Assembly: GCF_900128455.1 (NCBI RefSeq)
Contig: NZ_LT635783.1
Location: forward strand, 1,452,919-1,516,918
Length of the DNA stretch: 64,000 nt
Source: Bacteroides mediterraneensis
Lineage (GTDB): Bacteria; Bacteroidota; Bacteroidia; Bacteroidales; Bacteroidaceae
Reading direction: 5' to 3'
Shown here: one piece after another, positions 54,975-63,318 of the stretch
Layout of the letters: every line of letters begins with the position of its first letter
Position numbering within the stretch: position 1 is the stretch's first letter
Notes under the pieces: model-generated
Seen by the model: the letters and a program-made list of their open reading frames with translations, nothing else
What the model was told of the DNA's origin: nothing
Databases searched by the model: none
Made by a program: the position numbers and the translations under genes

Positions 54975-57407
54975 TTAATGGGTTACTTCGTGATAGATTT
55001 GCCGCAGGGTGTCGGCGTTCAGTTTCTGGAAATCTTCTTCGCGGGCCGTCACCAGAATGCCGGCCATGTCGAGGGCACCGGGACTGACGAGCAGCTGGGC
55101 ATCCCCCTCGGCGGTGTAGCATTGCGGACGGTGGGCGGTACGCGGAATGTAGACCGTGACAAACCCGTAGCGGGGGTCGTCCCAGGCAAACAGGTTGTAG
55201 CGGGGCTCCATCTCTCCTTCGGGCAAGGGCAGGCTGCGCAGGTAGCTGTCAATCAGCCGGGTGCCGGTACCCATTCCTCCCTGGGTGATGAAGGCGCGCA
55301 GGGGGCAGATGTATCCTTCAATGTCGTAGGCGATACAGGATTTTCCGTCGGCAAGCGGTTCGAACCCTTTTTCTACGGCGGTGCTCATCAGTTTGTCCCA
55401 TTGCCGGATGAGGGGGACATCTTTCTGGTGTACGGCCTGAAAATGGAAATGGTCGGGAGCGGAGGCGCCACATTTGGCTCCGTTATAGAATACGGTGTAG
55501 CCCTCGGCAAAATGTTTTTCCAGCCAGTCGACCAGCCGCTCAGGCAACCGGCGGGCGGTCTTGTCGGCCAAAGTCTGCCACTGGTGCCGTTCCGTAGAAA
55601 TCGTGAGATGTCCCGGCAGGATAGGATAAGGGTTCAGCCGCAGGCTGAAGGCTTCGTCCAGCAGGATGCGGAGACTCTGTTGTTCTTCCGGCTTGTGGCT
55701 CAGGCAGAGGAAGCAGGGGCGGGCCGCAATGGAAGCCTTGTCTACTTTGGCACAGGTGGAAACGGCGCGGGCCGGGTTGAACTGTACGGTGATGGGGTTG
55801 CCGTCCAGCGGGAGTGTGCGGGTCTGCACGTCGGCCAAGGCCTCATGGTTCTTGCGGGCCAGCGGCCAGGTGTCCAGCTGGTGGTGGATGAACGCTTCCG
55901 CCGAAATCTCCGGAGATGCTTCTTCCCAGGAAAGCGGACGGCGGAGCATGGCCTGCCGTTTGCGTATTTCCAGCGTACGCAGGCTGTCCTTATAGCTGTT
56001 GTTCTGATTCTGTTTTTCGATGCTCAGGGCTGCGTCGGAGTTGCCTTCCCATCGGCGGCAAAGATAAAGTACATCATAGATACGGCCGATGCGGTATTCG
56101 CGGGAGAAGGCCAGTCCCAAGGCATAGTCTTCGCCGTAGCTGGTGTTCGGCACACGTATCTTCCGTAGCAGCGGAGTGAAGAAAGCGCGGGGTGCGCCCA
56201 GTCCGTTGATGCGGAGGGCGTTGTTGTGGCCGTTGGTGTCGGTCCACTCCTTGTGGTCGATGACGCCCGGCGGCAAAGTCTCCAGCTGGAAATTGGTCAT
56301 GCGGTACGAACCGATGACCATGGCGCAGCGTTCCCGACGGAATTTGTCGACAATCGTCTGGAGGGTAGACTGACTGCTGTACAAGTCGTCACTGTCCAGT
56401 TGCACGGCGAAGCGTCCGCAGAGCGGATGATGCACGCCCAGGTTCCAGCATCCGCCGATACCCAGGTCGTCCCGTTCCGGAATGAGGTGGATTACCTTCT
56501 CGTTGCCGGCATAGCGGTCGATGCACTCCGTGGTGCCGTCGGTCGAATGGTTGTCGATGACAATCACGTTGAAAGGAAAATCGGTCTCTTGGGTCAAGAC
56601 GGAATCAATGGCATCGGCAATGGTGCGGATGCGGTTGCGTACGGGGATGATGACTGAGGCCTCGTAGGCAAATTCTCCTTCCGTAAGGTCGATATCCCGT
56701 TGTACCGGAGGCAGGAAGGCCCCGATATGCTTTAAATAATAAGTAAAGGCCGTTTCCCGTTCCAGTTGTACACTCCGGTTGCGCGGGTCCACGTAGTCAA
56801 ACTGTTTCTCGCCCGACTTGCGGGTGTCTTCTTCAATTTCCGTGTAGAGGAACTCGCGGATGTGGGTCAGCTCGTGCTGTTGGGAGAGGGCCAGCCGCAC
56901 GGCATAGAGGGCCGAGTAGCGGTATTCCGGTTGGTGGGTGATACATTCAAAGGCTTCCTGCAAGGCCGCTGTCTTGAAAAGCAGCACCGAGCCGAAGTCG
57001 AAATTATCGCGCACGCTTCCCGGCTGGTAGTCGATGACCGGATGAGGCTGCCGCACCCCGTCGGCCACCTGATAGTGGTCGGCATAGACCATGCCCGTTT
57101 CCAGGGCACACAGGTAGTCGCACATGCGCTCCAGCGCCATGTATCCCATGTCAAGCGCCTGCGTTTTGGTGTAGATGAGCAGGTAGGGCGTATGCGTCAG
57201 AGCGAGCATCTGCCGGATGCCGTCGGTCTGCTGGAAAGAGAAAAACGGGAGAATGCGGCATTTGCCGGTAGGGGCACCTGCGTTTTCCGGGTGGTCAGTT
57301 AGTAGGAATATCTGGTCTGTCCGGGAACTGGCGCTCAGTCCCTCGATGGTCTTATTCTGTTGGTTATCACCTTCGTAAGGAAGGAAACAAGTCACTAGAT
57401 TATTCAT
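54975..57407 (-). CDS. Family 2 glycosyltransferase fused to a HIT/GalT-type phosphorylase domain (DUF4922-like)
   Basis: An 810-residue two-enzyme fusion. Residues about 245-490 are a GT-A glycosyltransferase ([40 protein letters not shown], and the metal motif [18 protein letters not shown]). From about 520 to the end is a domain I associate with DUF4922, with [47 protein letters not shown] and the HIT-branch motif HFHFQ (HxHxQ, as in GalT and Ap4A phosphorylases). The N-terminal 230 residues are a further unassigned GT-like domain. No signal peptide. First gene of the operon with the SpoIID protein and an AmpG-like permease; a link to cell-wall sugar salvage is inference. Confidence 0.85.
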   Translation of the reverse strand: MNNLVTCFLPYEGDNQQNKTIEGLSASSRTDQIFLLTDHPENAGAPTGKCRILPFFSFQQTDGIRQMLALTHTPYLLIYTKTQALDMGYMALERMCDYLCALETGMVYADHYQVADGVRQPHPVIDYQPGSVRDNFDFGSVLLFKTAALQEAFECITHQPEYRYSALYAVRLALSQQHELTHIREFLYTEIEEDTRKSGEKQFDYVDPRNRSVQLERETAFTYYLKHIGAFLPPVQRDIDLTEGEFAYEASVIIPVRNRIRTIADAIDSVLTQETDFPFNVIVIDNHSTDGTTECIDRYAGNEKVIHLIPERDDLGIGGCWNLGVHHPLCGRFAVQLDSDDLYSSQSTLQTIVDKFRRERCAMVIGSYRMTNFQLETLPPGVIDHKEWTDTNGHNNALRINGLGAPRAFFTPLLRKIRVPNTSYGEDYALGLAFSREYRIGRIYDVLYLCRRWEGNSDAALSIEKQNQNNSYKDSLRTLEIRKRQAMLRRPLSWEEASPEISAEAFIHHQLDTWPLARKNHEALADVQTRTLPLDGNPITVQFNPARAVSTCAKVDKASIAARPCFLCLSHKPEEQQSLRILLDEAFSLRLNPYPILPGHLTISTERHQWQTLADKTARRLPERLVDWLEKHFAEGYTVFYNGAKCGASAPDHFHFQAVHQKDVPLIRQWDKLMSTAVEKGFEPLADGKSCIAYDIEGYICPLRAFITQGGMGTGTRLIDSYLRSLPLPEGEMEPRYNLFAWDDPRYGFVTVYIPRTAHRPQCYTAEGDAQLLVSPGALDMAGILVTAREEDFQKLNADTLRQIYHEVTH

Positions 57408-57427
57408 ATTTAATACATTTATACGGA

Positions 57428-57466
57428 CAAAGATAGGGAATATATCTTATTTTTTCCCTAACTTTG
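57428..57466. promoter_or_regulatory. Divergent promoter region between the GT-phosphorylase operon and rlmN
   Basis: Minus strand TATCTTTG at 57428-57435 (toward the GT operon) and plus strand TAACTTTG at 57459-57466 (toward rlmN) both match the TAnnTTTG -7 box in an 89-base divergent spacer. Confidence 0.5.
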
Positions 57467-57496
57467 TACGCTAAATGTGTAGAATATAAGAGAATT

Positions 57497-58552
57497 ATGA
57501 TGACAAAAGCTCCTTTATTGGGGAAAACACTGAACGAATTGAAAGCGATTGTGCAGGATTTGGGAATGCCCAAGTTTACAGCCGGACAGATTGCTTCGTG
57601 GTTGTACGATAAGAAGGTGGGGTCGATTGAAGAGATGACCAACCTTTCGTTGAAGAACCGTGAACGGTTGATGGAGAACTACGAAGTGGGGGCCAGTGCA
57701 CCGGTGCATGCGATGCGTTCGGTAGACGGAACAGTGAAGTACTTGTTCTGCACGCCCGAAGGTGATTACATCGAATCCGTATATATTCCCGACGAAGACC
57801 GGGCCACGCTCTGTGTGTCTTCGCAAGTGGGATGTAAGATGAACTGTAAGTTCTGTATGACTGGAAAGCAGGGCTACACCACCAGCCTGACGGCTGCCCA
57901 GATTCTGAACCAGATTTATTCGGTGCCCGAGCGGGACACCCTGACCAATGTGGTGTTCATGGGAATGGGAGAGCCGTTCGATAACCTCGATGAGGTGCTG
58001 CGTGCCTTGGAAATCCTGACGGCCGATTATGGCTACAAATGGAGTCCGAAGCGTATCACAGTGTCGTCTGTAGGTCTGCGGAAAGGGTTGGAGCGCTTCC
58101 TGGAAGAGAGCGACTGCCACCTGGCTATCAGCTTGCATTCGCCGTTTCCCGCCCAGCGCCGGGAACTGATGCCGGCCGAGAAGGCATTCTCCATCACGGA
58201 AATCGTGGATATCCTCCGTAAATATGATTTCAGCAAGCAGCGCCGCCTGTCTTTTGAATATATCGTGTTCAAGGGAGTGAACGACAGCCTGATTTACGCC
58301 AAGGAACTGGTCAAGCTGTTGCGGGGACTGGATTGCCGGATGAACCTGATTCGTTTCCATGCCATCCCGAATGTGGATTTGGAAGGGGCCGATATGGAGT
58401 CGATGATTGCGTTCCGTGATTATCTGACGCAGCATGGCTTGTTTGCCACTATCCGTGCCTCCCGCGGAGAAGATATTTTTGCCGCTTGCGGCATGCTTTC
58501 TACCGCCCAGCAACAGGCCGAGAAAAAAGAAAAAGAAAGTGAAACCATTTAA
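57497..58552 (+). CDS. rlmN: 23S rRNA / tRNA adenine-C2 methyltransferase (radical SAM)
   Basis: Methylates A2503 of 23S rRNA and A37 of some tRNAs. The 351-residue protein from ATG 57497 (MMTKAPLLGKTLNELKAIV) has the radical-SAM cluster motif CKMNCKFCMTG (CxxxCxxC) near residue 113, NVVFMGMGEPFDNLDEVLRAL, and the C-terminal catalytic Cys in IFAACGMLSTAQQQ. A second ATG directly follows the first. It heads a same-strand run that continues with DUF4837 and pdxA. Confidence 0.96.
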   Translation: MMTKAPLLGKTLNELKAIVQDLGMPKFTAGQIASWLYDKKVGSIEEMTNLSLKNRERLMENYEVGASAPVHAMRSVDGTVKYLFCTPEGDYIESVYIPDEDRATLCVSSQVGCKMNCKFCMTGKQGYTTSLTAAQILNQIYSVPERDTLTNVVFMGMGEPFDNLDEVLRALEILTADYGYKWSPKRITVSSVGLRKGLERFLEESDCHLAISLHSPFPAQRRELMPAEKAFSITEIVDILRKYDFSKQRRLSFEYIVFKGVNDSLIYAKELVKLLRGLDCRMNLIRFHAIPNVDLEGADMESMIAFRDYLTQHGLFATIRASRGEDIFAACGMLSTAQQQAEKKEKESETI

Positions 58553-58564
58553 TACCAGAATATT

Positions 58565-59629
58565 ATGAAGCGAGTAACATTTTATCTTGGGATAGCCTTG
58601 GCAGTGCTGTCATTCTCTTCCTGCCGGAACGGCGGAAAGAGTATCATCACTCCAGTGTCCAGCGGACGCCCCTACGAAGTGATGGTAGTAGCCGACGACA
58701 AATGTTGGATGAGTCCGGACAGCGCCCTTTTCCATGTGTTGGACACCGATGTGCCGGGATTGCCGCAGCCGGAACGTTCGTTTCGTATTTCACGTGTGCG
58801 ACCGGATGCGTTTAATCGGTCGGTCCGTCTGTTCCGCAACATCATTATCGTGGACATTCAGGACATTTACACGCAGCCCAAATTCAAATATACCCGTGAT
58901 GCCTATTCTTCTCCGCAGATGATTATGACCATCCAGGCACCCAACCAGCAGGAATTTGCCGATTATGTGTCGAAGAACGGACAAGTGATTATCGATTTCT
59001 TCACCCGTGCCGAAATGAACCGTCAGGTCAAACTGTTGGAAAAGAAGCACAGCGATTTGATTTCTACGAAGGTGAAGAGTCTGTTCGACTGCGACATCTG
59101 GATGCCGGTGGAACTGGAGTCGTATAAGGTAGGAAAGGATTTCCTCTGGGCTTCCAGCAACCTGAACGACCTGAACTTTGTGATGTATTCCTATCCGTTC
59201 CGCGATAAGGATACCTTTACCAAGGAATATTTCATCCACAAGCGCGACTCTGTGATGAAGGTCAACCTGCCGGGTGAGCGGGAAGGTATGTATATGGAAA
59301 CATCCGATTCCATTTTCCTTACTACCCGCAACATTGCTGTGAAAGGAGATTATGCGTTTGAGGCCCGTGGTTTGTGGGACATGAAGAACGATGCCATGGG
59401 TGGTCCGTTCGTATCGCATGTACGTGTAGACCGTGAGCATGCTCGCGTCATCGTGGTGGAAGGGTTTGTCTATAACCCGGGCAAGCTGAAACGTGACCAG
59501 ATTCGTAAACTGAATGCGGCGCTTTACACCTTGCAGCTTCCGTCGGAAAAGGAAGTTTCGGAGATTCCGGTAGACAATGCCATTTCGGAAGAAAAAGTGA
59601 ACAAAGAAGCTGAACAGAATAAGCAATAA
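58565..59629 (+). CDS. DUF4837-family lipoprotein
   Basis: Bacteroidales envelope lipoprotein, 354 residues, function unknown. Signal peptide with lipobox ending at Cys20 (SFSSC). The mature part begins GGKSIITPVSSGRPYEVMVVADDK, and the body has ITPVSSGRPYEVMVV and WASSNLNDLNFVMYSYPFRDKDTF, which I recall for DUF4837. It lies 12 bases after rlmN and 2 bases before pdxA, so it is co-transcribed with both, though they share no obvious pathway. Confidence 0.87.
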   Translation: MKRVTFYLGIALAVLSFSSCRNGGKSIITPVSSGRPYEVMVVADDKCWMSPDSALFHVLDTDVPGLPQPERSFRISRVRPDAFNRSVRLFRNIIIVDIQDIYTQPKFKYTRDAYSSPQMIMTIQAPNQQEFADYVSKNGQVIIDFFTRAEMNRQVKLLEKKHSDLISTKVKSLFDCDIWMPVELESYKVGKDFLWASSNLNDLNFVMYSYPFRDKDTFTKEYFIHKRDSVMKVNLPGEREGMYMETSDSIFLTTRNIAVKGDYAFEARGLWDMKNDAMGGPFVSHVRVDREHARVIVVEGFVYNPGKLKRDQIRKLNAALYTLQLPSEKEVSEIPVDNAISEEKVNKEAEQNKQ

Positions 59630-59631
59630 AT

Positions 59632-60726
59632 ATGGAAAATCGTAAAATTAGAGTGGGAATCACTCATGGAGATATAAACGGAGTAGGCTATGAGGTCATC
59701 CTGAAAACCTTCTCCGACCCGACCATGCTGGAACTGTGTACACCGGTCATCTATGGTTCGCCCAAGGTGGCGGCCTATCATCGCAAGGCCATGGAGATAC
59801 CGACCAACTTCAGCATCGTGAATACGGCGGAAGATGCCCAGGACGGAAGGGTGAATGTGGTGAACTGCATTGAGGAAGAGCTGAAGGTGGAACTTTCCAA
59901 ACCAACTCCCGAAGCGGGAAAGGCGGCATTGACGGCACTGGAAAAAGCACTGGCCGATTATCGGGACGGTTTGTTTGATGTGCTGGTCACGGCTCCCATC
60001 AACAAGCATACCATCCAGTCGGATACGTTCCATTTTCCCGGACACACGGAATACATCGAGGAACGGGTGGGCGACGGACAGAAGGCTCTCATGATTCTGC
60101 TGAAAGGTGACTTCCGCGTGGCGTTGGTCACGGGACATGTGCCGGTGCGTGACATCCCCGGCATGCTGACCAAGGAACTGATTATGGAAAAGATGGAAAT
60201 CTTCCACCAGTCGCTGAAGAAGGATTTCGGTATCGACAATCCGCGTATCGCCGTTTTCTCCTTGAATCCACATGCCGGTGACCACGGTCTGCTGGGAACG
60301 GAGGAGGAGGAGATTATCATTCCGGCCATGAAGGAAATGATTGCCAAGGGTGTGCAGTGCTTCGGACCTTATCCGGCCGACGGTTTCATGGGTTCCGGTA
60401 ACTATACCCACTTCGACGGTATCCTGGCCATGTATCACGATCAGGGACTGGCTCCGTTCAAGGCACTGGCCATGGACGAAGGCGTGAACTTCACCGCCGG
60501 ACTGCCTATCGTACGCACCTCGCCGGCTCACGGCACGGCCTACGACATTGCCGGAAAAGGCGTGGCTTCGGAAGATTCGTTCCGTCAGGCCGTGTATGTG
60601 GCCATGGACGTGTTCCGCAACCGTGCATGGGAGAAAGAAATCAGTGCACGCCCGTTGCGCAAGCAGTATTATGAAAAACGTGACGATAGCGATAAACTGA
60701 AATTAGATAGCATAGAAGAAGAATAA
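59632..60726 (+). CDS. pdxA: 4-hydroxythreonine-4-phosphate dehydrogenase
   Basis: Oxidises 4-phosphohydroxy-L-threonine in the DXP-dependent pyridoxal phosphate pathway. The 364-residue protein has IRVGITHGDINGVGYEVILK at the start, the substrate motif APINKHTIQSDTFHFPGHTEYIEE, SLNPHAGDHGLLGTEEEEII (zinc His), MYHDQGLAPFKALAMDEGVN and VRTSPAHGTAYDIAGKG. Starts 2 bases after the DUF4837 stop. Length is normal (slightly long). The other steps (pdxJ and so on) are not in the window. Confidence 0.96.
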   Translation: MENRKIRVGITHGDINGVGYEVILKTFSDPTMLELCTPVIYGSPKVAAYHRKAMEIPTNFSIVNTAEDAQDGRVNVVNCIEEELKVELSKPTPEAGKAALTALEKALADYRDGLFDVLVTAPINKHTIQSDTFHFPGHTEYIEERVGDGQKALMILLKGDFRVALVTGHVPVRDIPGMLTKELIMEKMEIFHQSLKKDFGIDNPRIAVFSLNPHAGDHGLLGTEEEEIIIPAMKEMIAKGVQCFGPYPADGFMGSGNYTHFDGILAMYHDQGLAPFKALAMDEGVNFTAGLPIVRTSPAHGTAYDIAGKGVASEDSFRQAVYVAMDVFRNRAWEKEISARPLRKQYYEKRDDSDKLKLDSIEEE

Positions 60727-60727
60727 C

Positions 60728-61435
60728 ATGAAGTTTGCAATCATATCAGCCGGGGAGGGGTCCCGGTTGTCACAGGAAGGAGTTCAGTTGCCCAAGCCTT
60801 TGGTGCAACTGAACGGAGTGGCCATGATTGACCGCCTGATACATATCTTCGCACAGAACGGGGCGGAAGAAGTGGTTATCATCATCAACAACGAGGTGCC
60901 CCTTACGAAGGCACATCTGCATGAACTGGAAAAGACATCCGAAGTGCCTTTGCGGGTAGTAGTCAAGACCACCCCCAGTTCCATGCACAGCTTTTATGAG
61001 CTGAGCCGTTACCTGAAGGACGACCGTTTCTGTCTGACTACCGTTGACACCATTTTCCGGGAAGAAGAGTTCGCCCGTTTCATTGAGGCCTTCAAGGCTT
61101 TCGACGGTGACGGCATGATGGCCGTGACAGATTATATCGACGACGAAAAACCCCTGTACATCGGTACGGATGCGTCCAATCGCATCACCGGGTTCTATGA
61201 CAGTCTGCAACCCGACACCCGCTACATTTCCGGCGGAATCTATTGCTTGTCGCCCAAGTCGATTGTGACGTTGGAGAAATGCATGGCGCAGGGCATGTCG
61301 CGCATGCGCAACTTCCAGCGCCAGCTGGTGGCCGACGGTTTGCAGCTCAAGGCTTATCCCTTTTCAAAGATTCTGGATGTAGACCATGCGGGCGACATCG
61401 TGAAAGCAGAGGCTTTTTTGAACGGACAAGATTAA
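60728..61435 (+). CDS. Sugar- or polyol-phosphate nucleotidyltransferase
   Basis: A 235-residue NTP_transferase-type enzyme. The GxGxR-type loop reads SAGEGSRLSQEGVQLPKPLVQLNG at the N-terminus, TTVDTIFREEE (metal Asp) near residue 104, and ISGGIYCLSPKS and DVDHAGDIVKAEAFL near the end. It would activate a phosphorylated small molecule with CTP or another NTP. It starts 1 base after pdxA stops. The downstream ATP-grasp, CDP-alcohol phosphatidyltransferase and flippase-like genes suggest a lipid head-group or inositol-phosphate type substrate; this is inference. Confidence 0.85.
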   Translation: MKFAIISAGEGSRLSQEGVQLPKPLVQLNGVAMIDRLIHIFAQNGAEEVVIIINNEVPLTKAHLHELEKTSEVPLRVVVKTTPSSMHSFYELSRYLKDDRFCLTTVDTIFREEEFARFIEAFKAFDGDGMMAVTDYIDDEKPLYIGTDASNRITGFYDSLQPDTRYISGGIYCLSPKSIVTLEKCMAQGMSRMRNFQRQLVADGLQLKAYPFSKILDVDHAGDIVKAEAFLNGQD

Positions 61436-61501
61436 ATATACCAAACGAGATAAAAGAATAAAACCTGATTTTTTGCGAAAAATCTAGAATAAAAAGACAG
61501 A

Positions 61502-62371
61502 ATGTATAAACAAGGAGAGAAGATTCGGGTAGTCGGTGTGAGCCGTGGTAATGAGTATTCCCCGAATCATGTAGACAATGATGCTGCCATCCTCCGGCTG
61601 GCGGCAGAAGCATTGGAGAAAATGGGGTGTGAGGTCACTGTGTATCCGGAAAAGGAGTTTGTGGCCCAAAAGATAGAGGGAGCGTTTATCTTTGACATGG
61701 CGCGCGACAGAGCCACCATTGAACGCTTGAAAGAACTGGAAGCCGGGGGAGCGCTGGTGGTGAATTCAGCGTACGGCATCGACAACTGTGTCCGTCAGCA
61801 GATGACGGAACTGCTTATGGCAAACGGGGTACCTCATCCGAAGAGTTTCATTATTCCCACCGACGGGAAGTTTACCCCTTCCATTTTTCCTTGCTGGATC
61901 AAGCGGGGCAATTCGCATGCCATGGTGAAAGAAGACGTGGTGTATGTGGAGTGCCGGGAAGAAGCGGAAGTGGTGATGGCCGATTTCCGGGAAAGACACA
62001 TTCCGGTGGCCGTGGTCAACGAGCATCTGGTAGGTGATTTGGTGAAGTTCTACGGGGTGCAGGGAACCGATTTCTTCTATAGTTTCTATCCCACGGAACA
62101 ATCGCACAGCAAGTTTGGCTTGGAAGTCATCAACGGGGCGACTAGGGGATTCCCCTTTGATGTCAAGCAGCTGCAGGCTTATGCCAACAAGGCCGCCGAA
62201 GTGCTGAACGTTCCTATTTACGGAGGCGACTGCGTGGTATCGTCCACGGGCGAAATCCGTATCATCGATTTCAACGACTGGCCCAGCTTTGCCCGCTGCC
62301 GCGTGGAAGCCGGTCCGGAAATAGCCAAATGTATTTATAACCGCATCATGCACAAATTAGAAGAAGAATGA
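61502..62371 (+). CDS. ATP-grasp-like protein of unknown substrate
   Basis: A 289-residue cytoplasmic protein. No family name is certain, but the C-terminal GGDCVVSSTGEIRIIDFNDW and PSFARCRVEAG segment is the metal-binding Asp/Asn end motif of ATP-grasp ligases (DxN), and the N-terminal half has the preATP-grasp/Rossmann pattern (IRVVGVSRGNEYSPNHVDND, VVNSAYGIDNCVRQQMTELL). It may therefore ligate or phosphorylate a small acceptor. The 66-base gap after the nucleotidyltransferase is AT-rich with no feature I can call. It overlaps the next gene by 4 bases (ATGA). Confidence 0.75.
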   Translation: MYKQGEKIRVVGVSRGNEYSPNHVDNDAAILRLAAEALEKMGCEVTVYPEKEFVAQKIEGAFIFDMARDRATIERLKELEAGGALVVNSAYGIDNCVRQQMTELLMANGVPHPKSFIIPTDGKFTPSIFPCWIKRGNSHAMVKEDVVYVECREEAEVVMADFRERHIPVAVVNEHLVGDLVKFYGVQGTDFFYSFYPTEQSHSKFGLEVINGATRGFPFDVKQLQAYANKAAEVLNVPIYGGDCVVSSTGEIRIIDFNDWPSFARCRVEAGPEIAKCIYNRIMHKLEEE

Positions 62372-63318
62372 GTACGGAGAAAAAAGGAGTAGAGGCTTCT
62401 TTCAAGTCCATGGATACAGAAGAGTTTCTGGACATCCATTTCAATCGCCCCATCGGTTATGTATGGGCCTTGTTTTTCCAGCGTTTCGGCGTCCATCCCA
62501 ATGTGGTGACCATCCTGTCCATCATCCTTGGAGTGGCGGCAGGGGTGATGTTCTATTATCCCGACATGACCCATACGCTGATTGGTATCTTCCTGCTGAT
62601 GTGGGCCAACCATTATGACAGCTGCGACGGGCAGCTGGCGCGTATGACCGGCAAGAAAACCCGCTGGGGACGTATGCTCGACGGATTTGCCGGCGACCTT
62701 TGGTTTATCACGATTTATGTGGCCATCTGCCTGCGACTGATGAATCAGCCGCTTCCTTTCCATATCGGGGAGGCTTCCGGACAGACCTGGAGCATTTATA
62801 TCTGGCTGATTGCCCTGTTCTCCGGTACGGTGTGCCACAGCAAGCAGTGTACGCTGGCCGACTATTACCGCAACATACACCTGTTTTTCCTGAAAGGAAA
62901 GGCCGGCAGTGAGCTGGACAACTTCAAGCAGCAGCGTGAGATTTTCCACAGCCTGCCCTGGAAAGGTAACTTCTGGTGGAAGGCTTTCCTGTATTTCTAC
63001 GGTAACTATACCCGCAAGCAGGAGCAGATGACCCCGAACTTCCAGCGTTTCTATGCCTTTGTTCAGGAGCGTTACGGCGACAACATCCCGCAGTCGCTGC
63101 GCGACGAGTTCCGTGCCCTGAGCCTCCCGCTGATGAAGTACACCAATATCCTGACGTTCAACACCCGTGCGATAGCCCTTTACATCAGCCTGCTGATTGG
63201 CGAGCCTTGGTTGTATTTCATTTTCGAGATTGTGGTGATGACCGCTTTGTTCGTGTACATGCGTCACCGTCATGAAGCCTTGTGCGCATTCCTTTACCAT
63301 AAATACGCCCAGTCATAA
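62368..63318 (+). CDS. CDP-alcohol phosphatidyltransferase family protein
   Basis: Inner-membrane enzyme of 316 residues that transfers a phospho-alcohol between a CDP-linked donor and an alcohol. The CDP-alcohol motif D(x2)DG(x2)AR(x8)G(x3)D(x3)D is complete: DSCDGQLARM starting at Asp84, then GRMLDGFAGD. Several TM helices follow (YVAICLRL; IYIWLIALFSG; YISLLIGEPWLYF; IFEIVVMTALFVYM). The position next to an NTP-transferase suggests the donor could be a CDP-polyol made there (inositol-phosphate type), not only CDP-diacylglycerol. Its stop overlaps the next start by one base (TAATG). Confidence 0.9.
   Translation: MSTEKKGVEASFKSMDTEEFLDIHFNRPIGYVWALFFQRFGVHPNVVTILSIILGVAAGVMFYYPDMTHTLIGIFLLMWANHYDSCDGQLARMTGKKTRWGRMLDGFAGDLWFITIYVAICLRLMNQPLPFHIGEASGQTWSIYIWLIALFSGTVCHSKQCTLADYYRNIHLFFLKGKAGSELDNFKQQREIFHSLPWKGNFWWKAFLYFYGNYTRKQEQMTPNFQRFYAFVQERYGDNIPQSLRDEFRALSLPLMKYTNILTFNTRAIALYISLLIGEPWLYFIFEIVVMTALFVYMRHRHEALCAFLYHKYAQS

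Noticed and set aside
54978..56168. Antisense ORF of 396 codons opposite the glycosyltransferase-phosphorylase gene
   Set aside because: Gly/Val/Gln-rich shadow without domains; the opposite strand carries the HIT and GT motifs.
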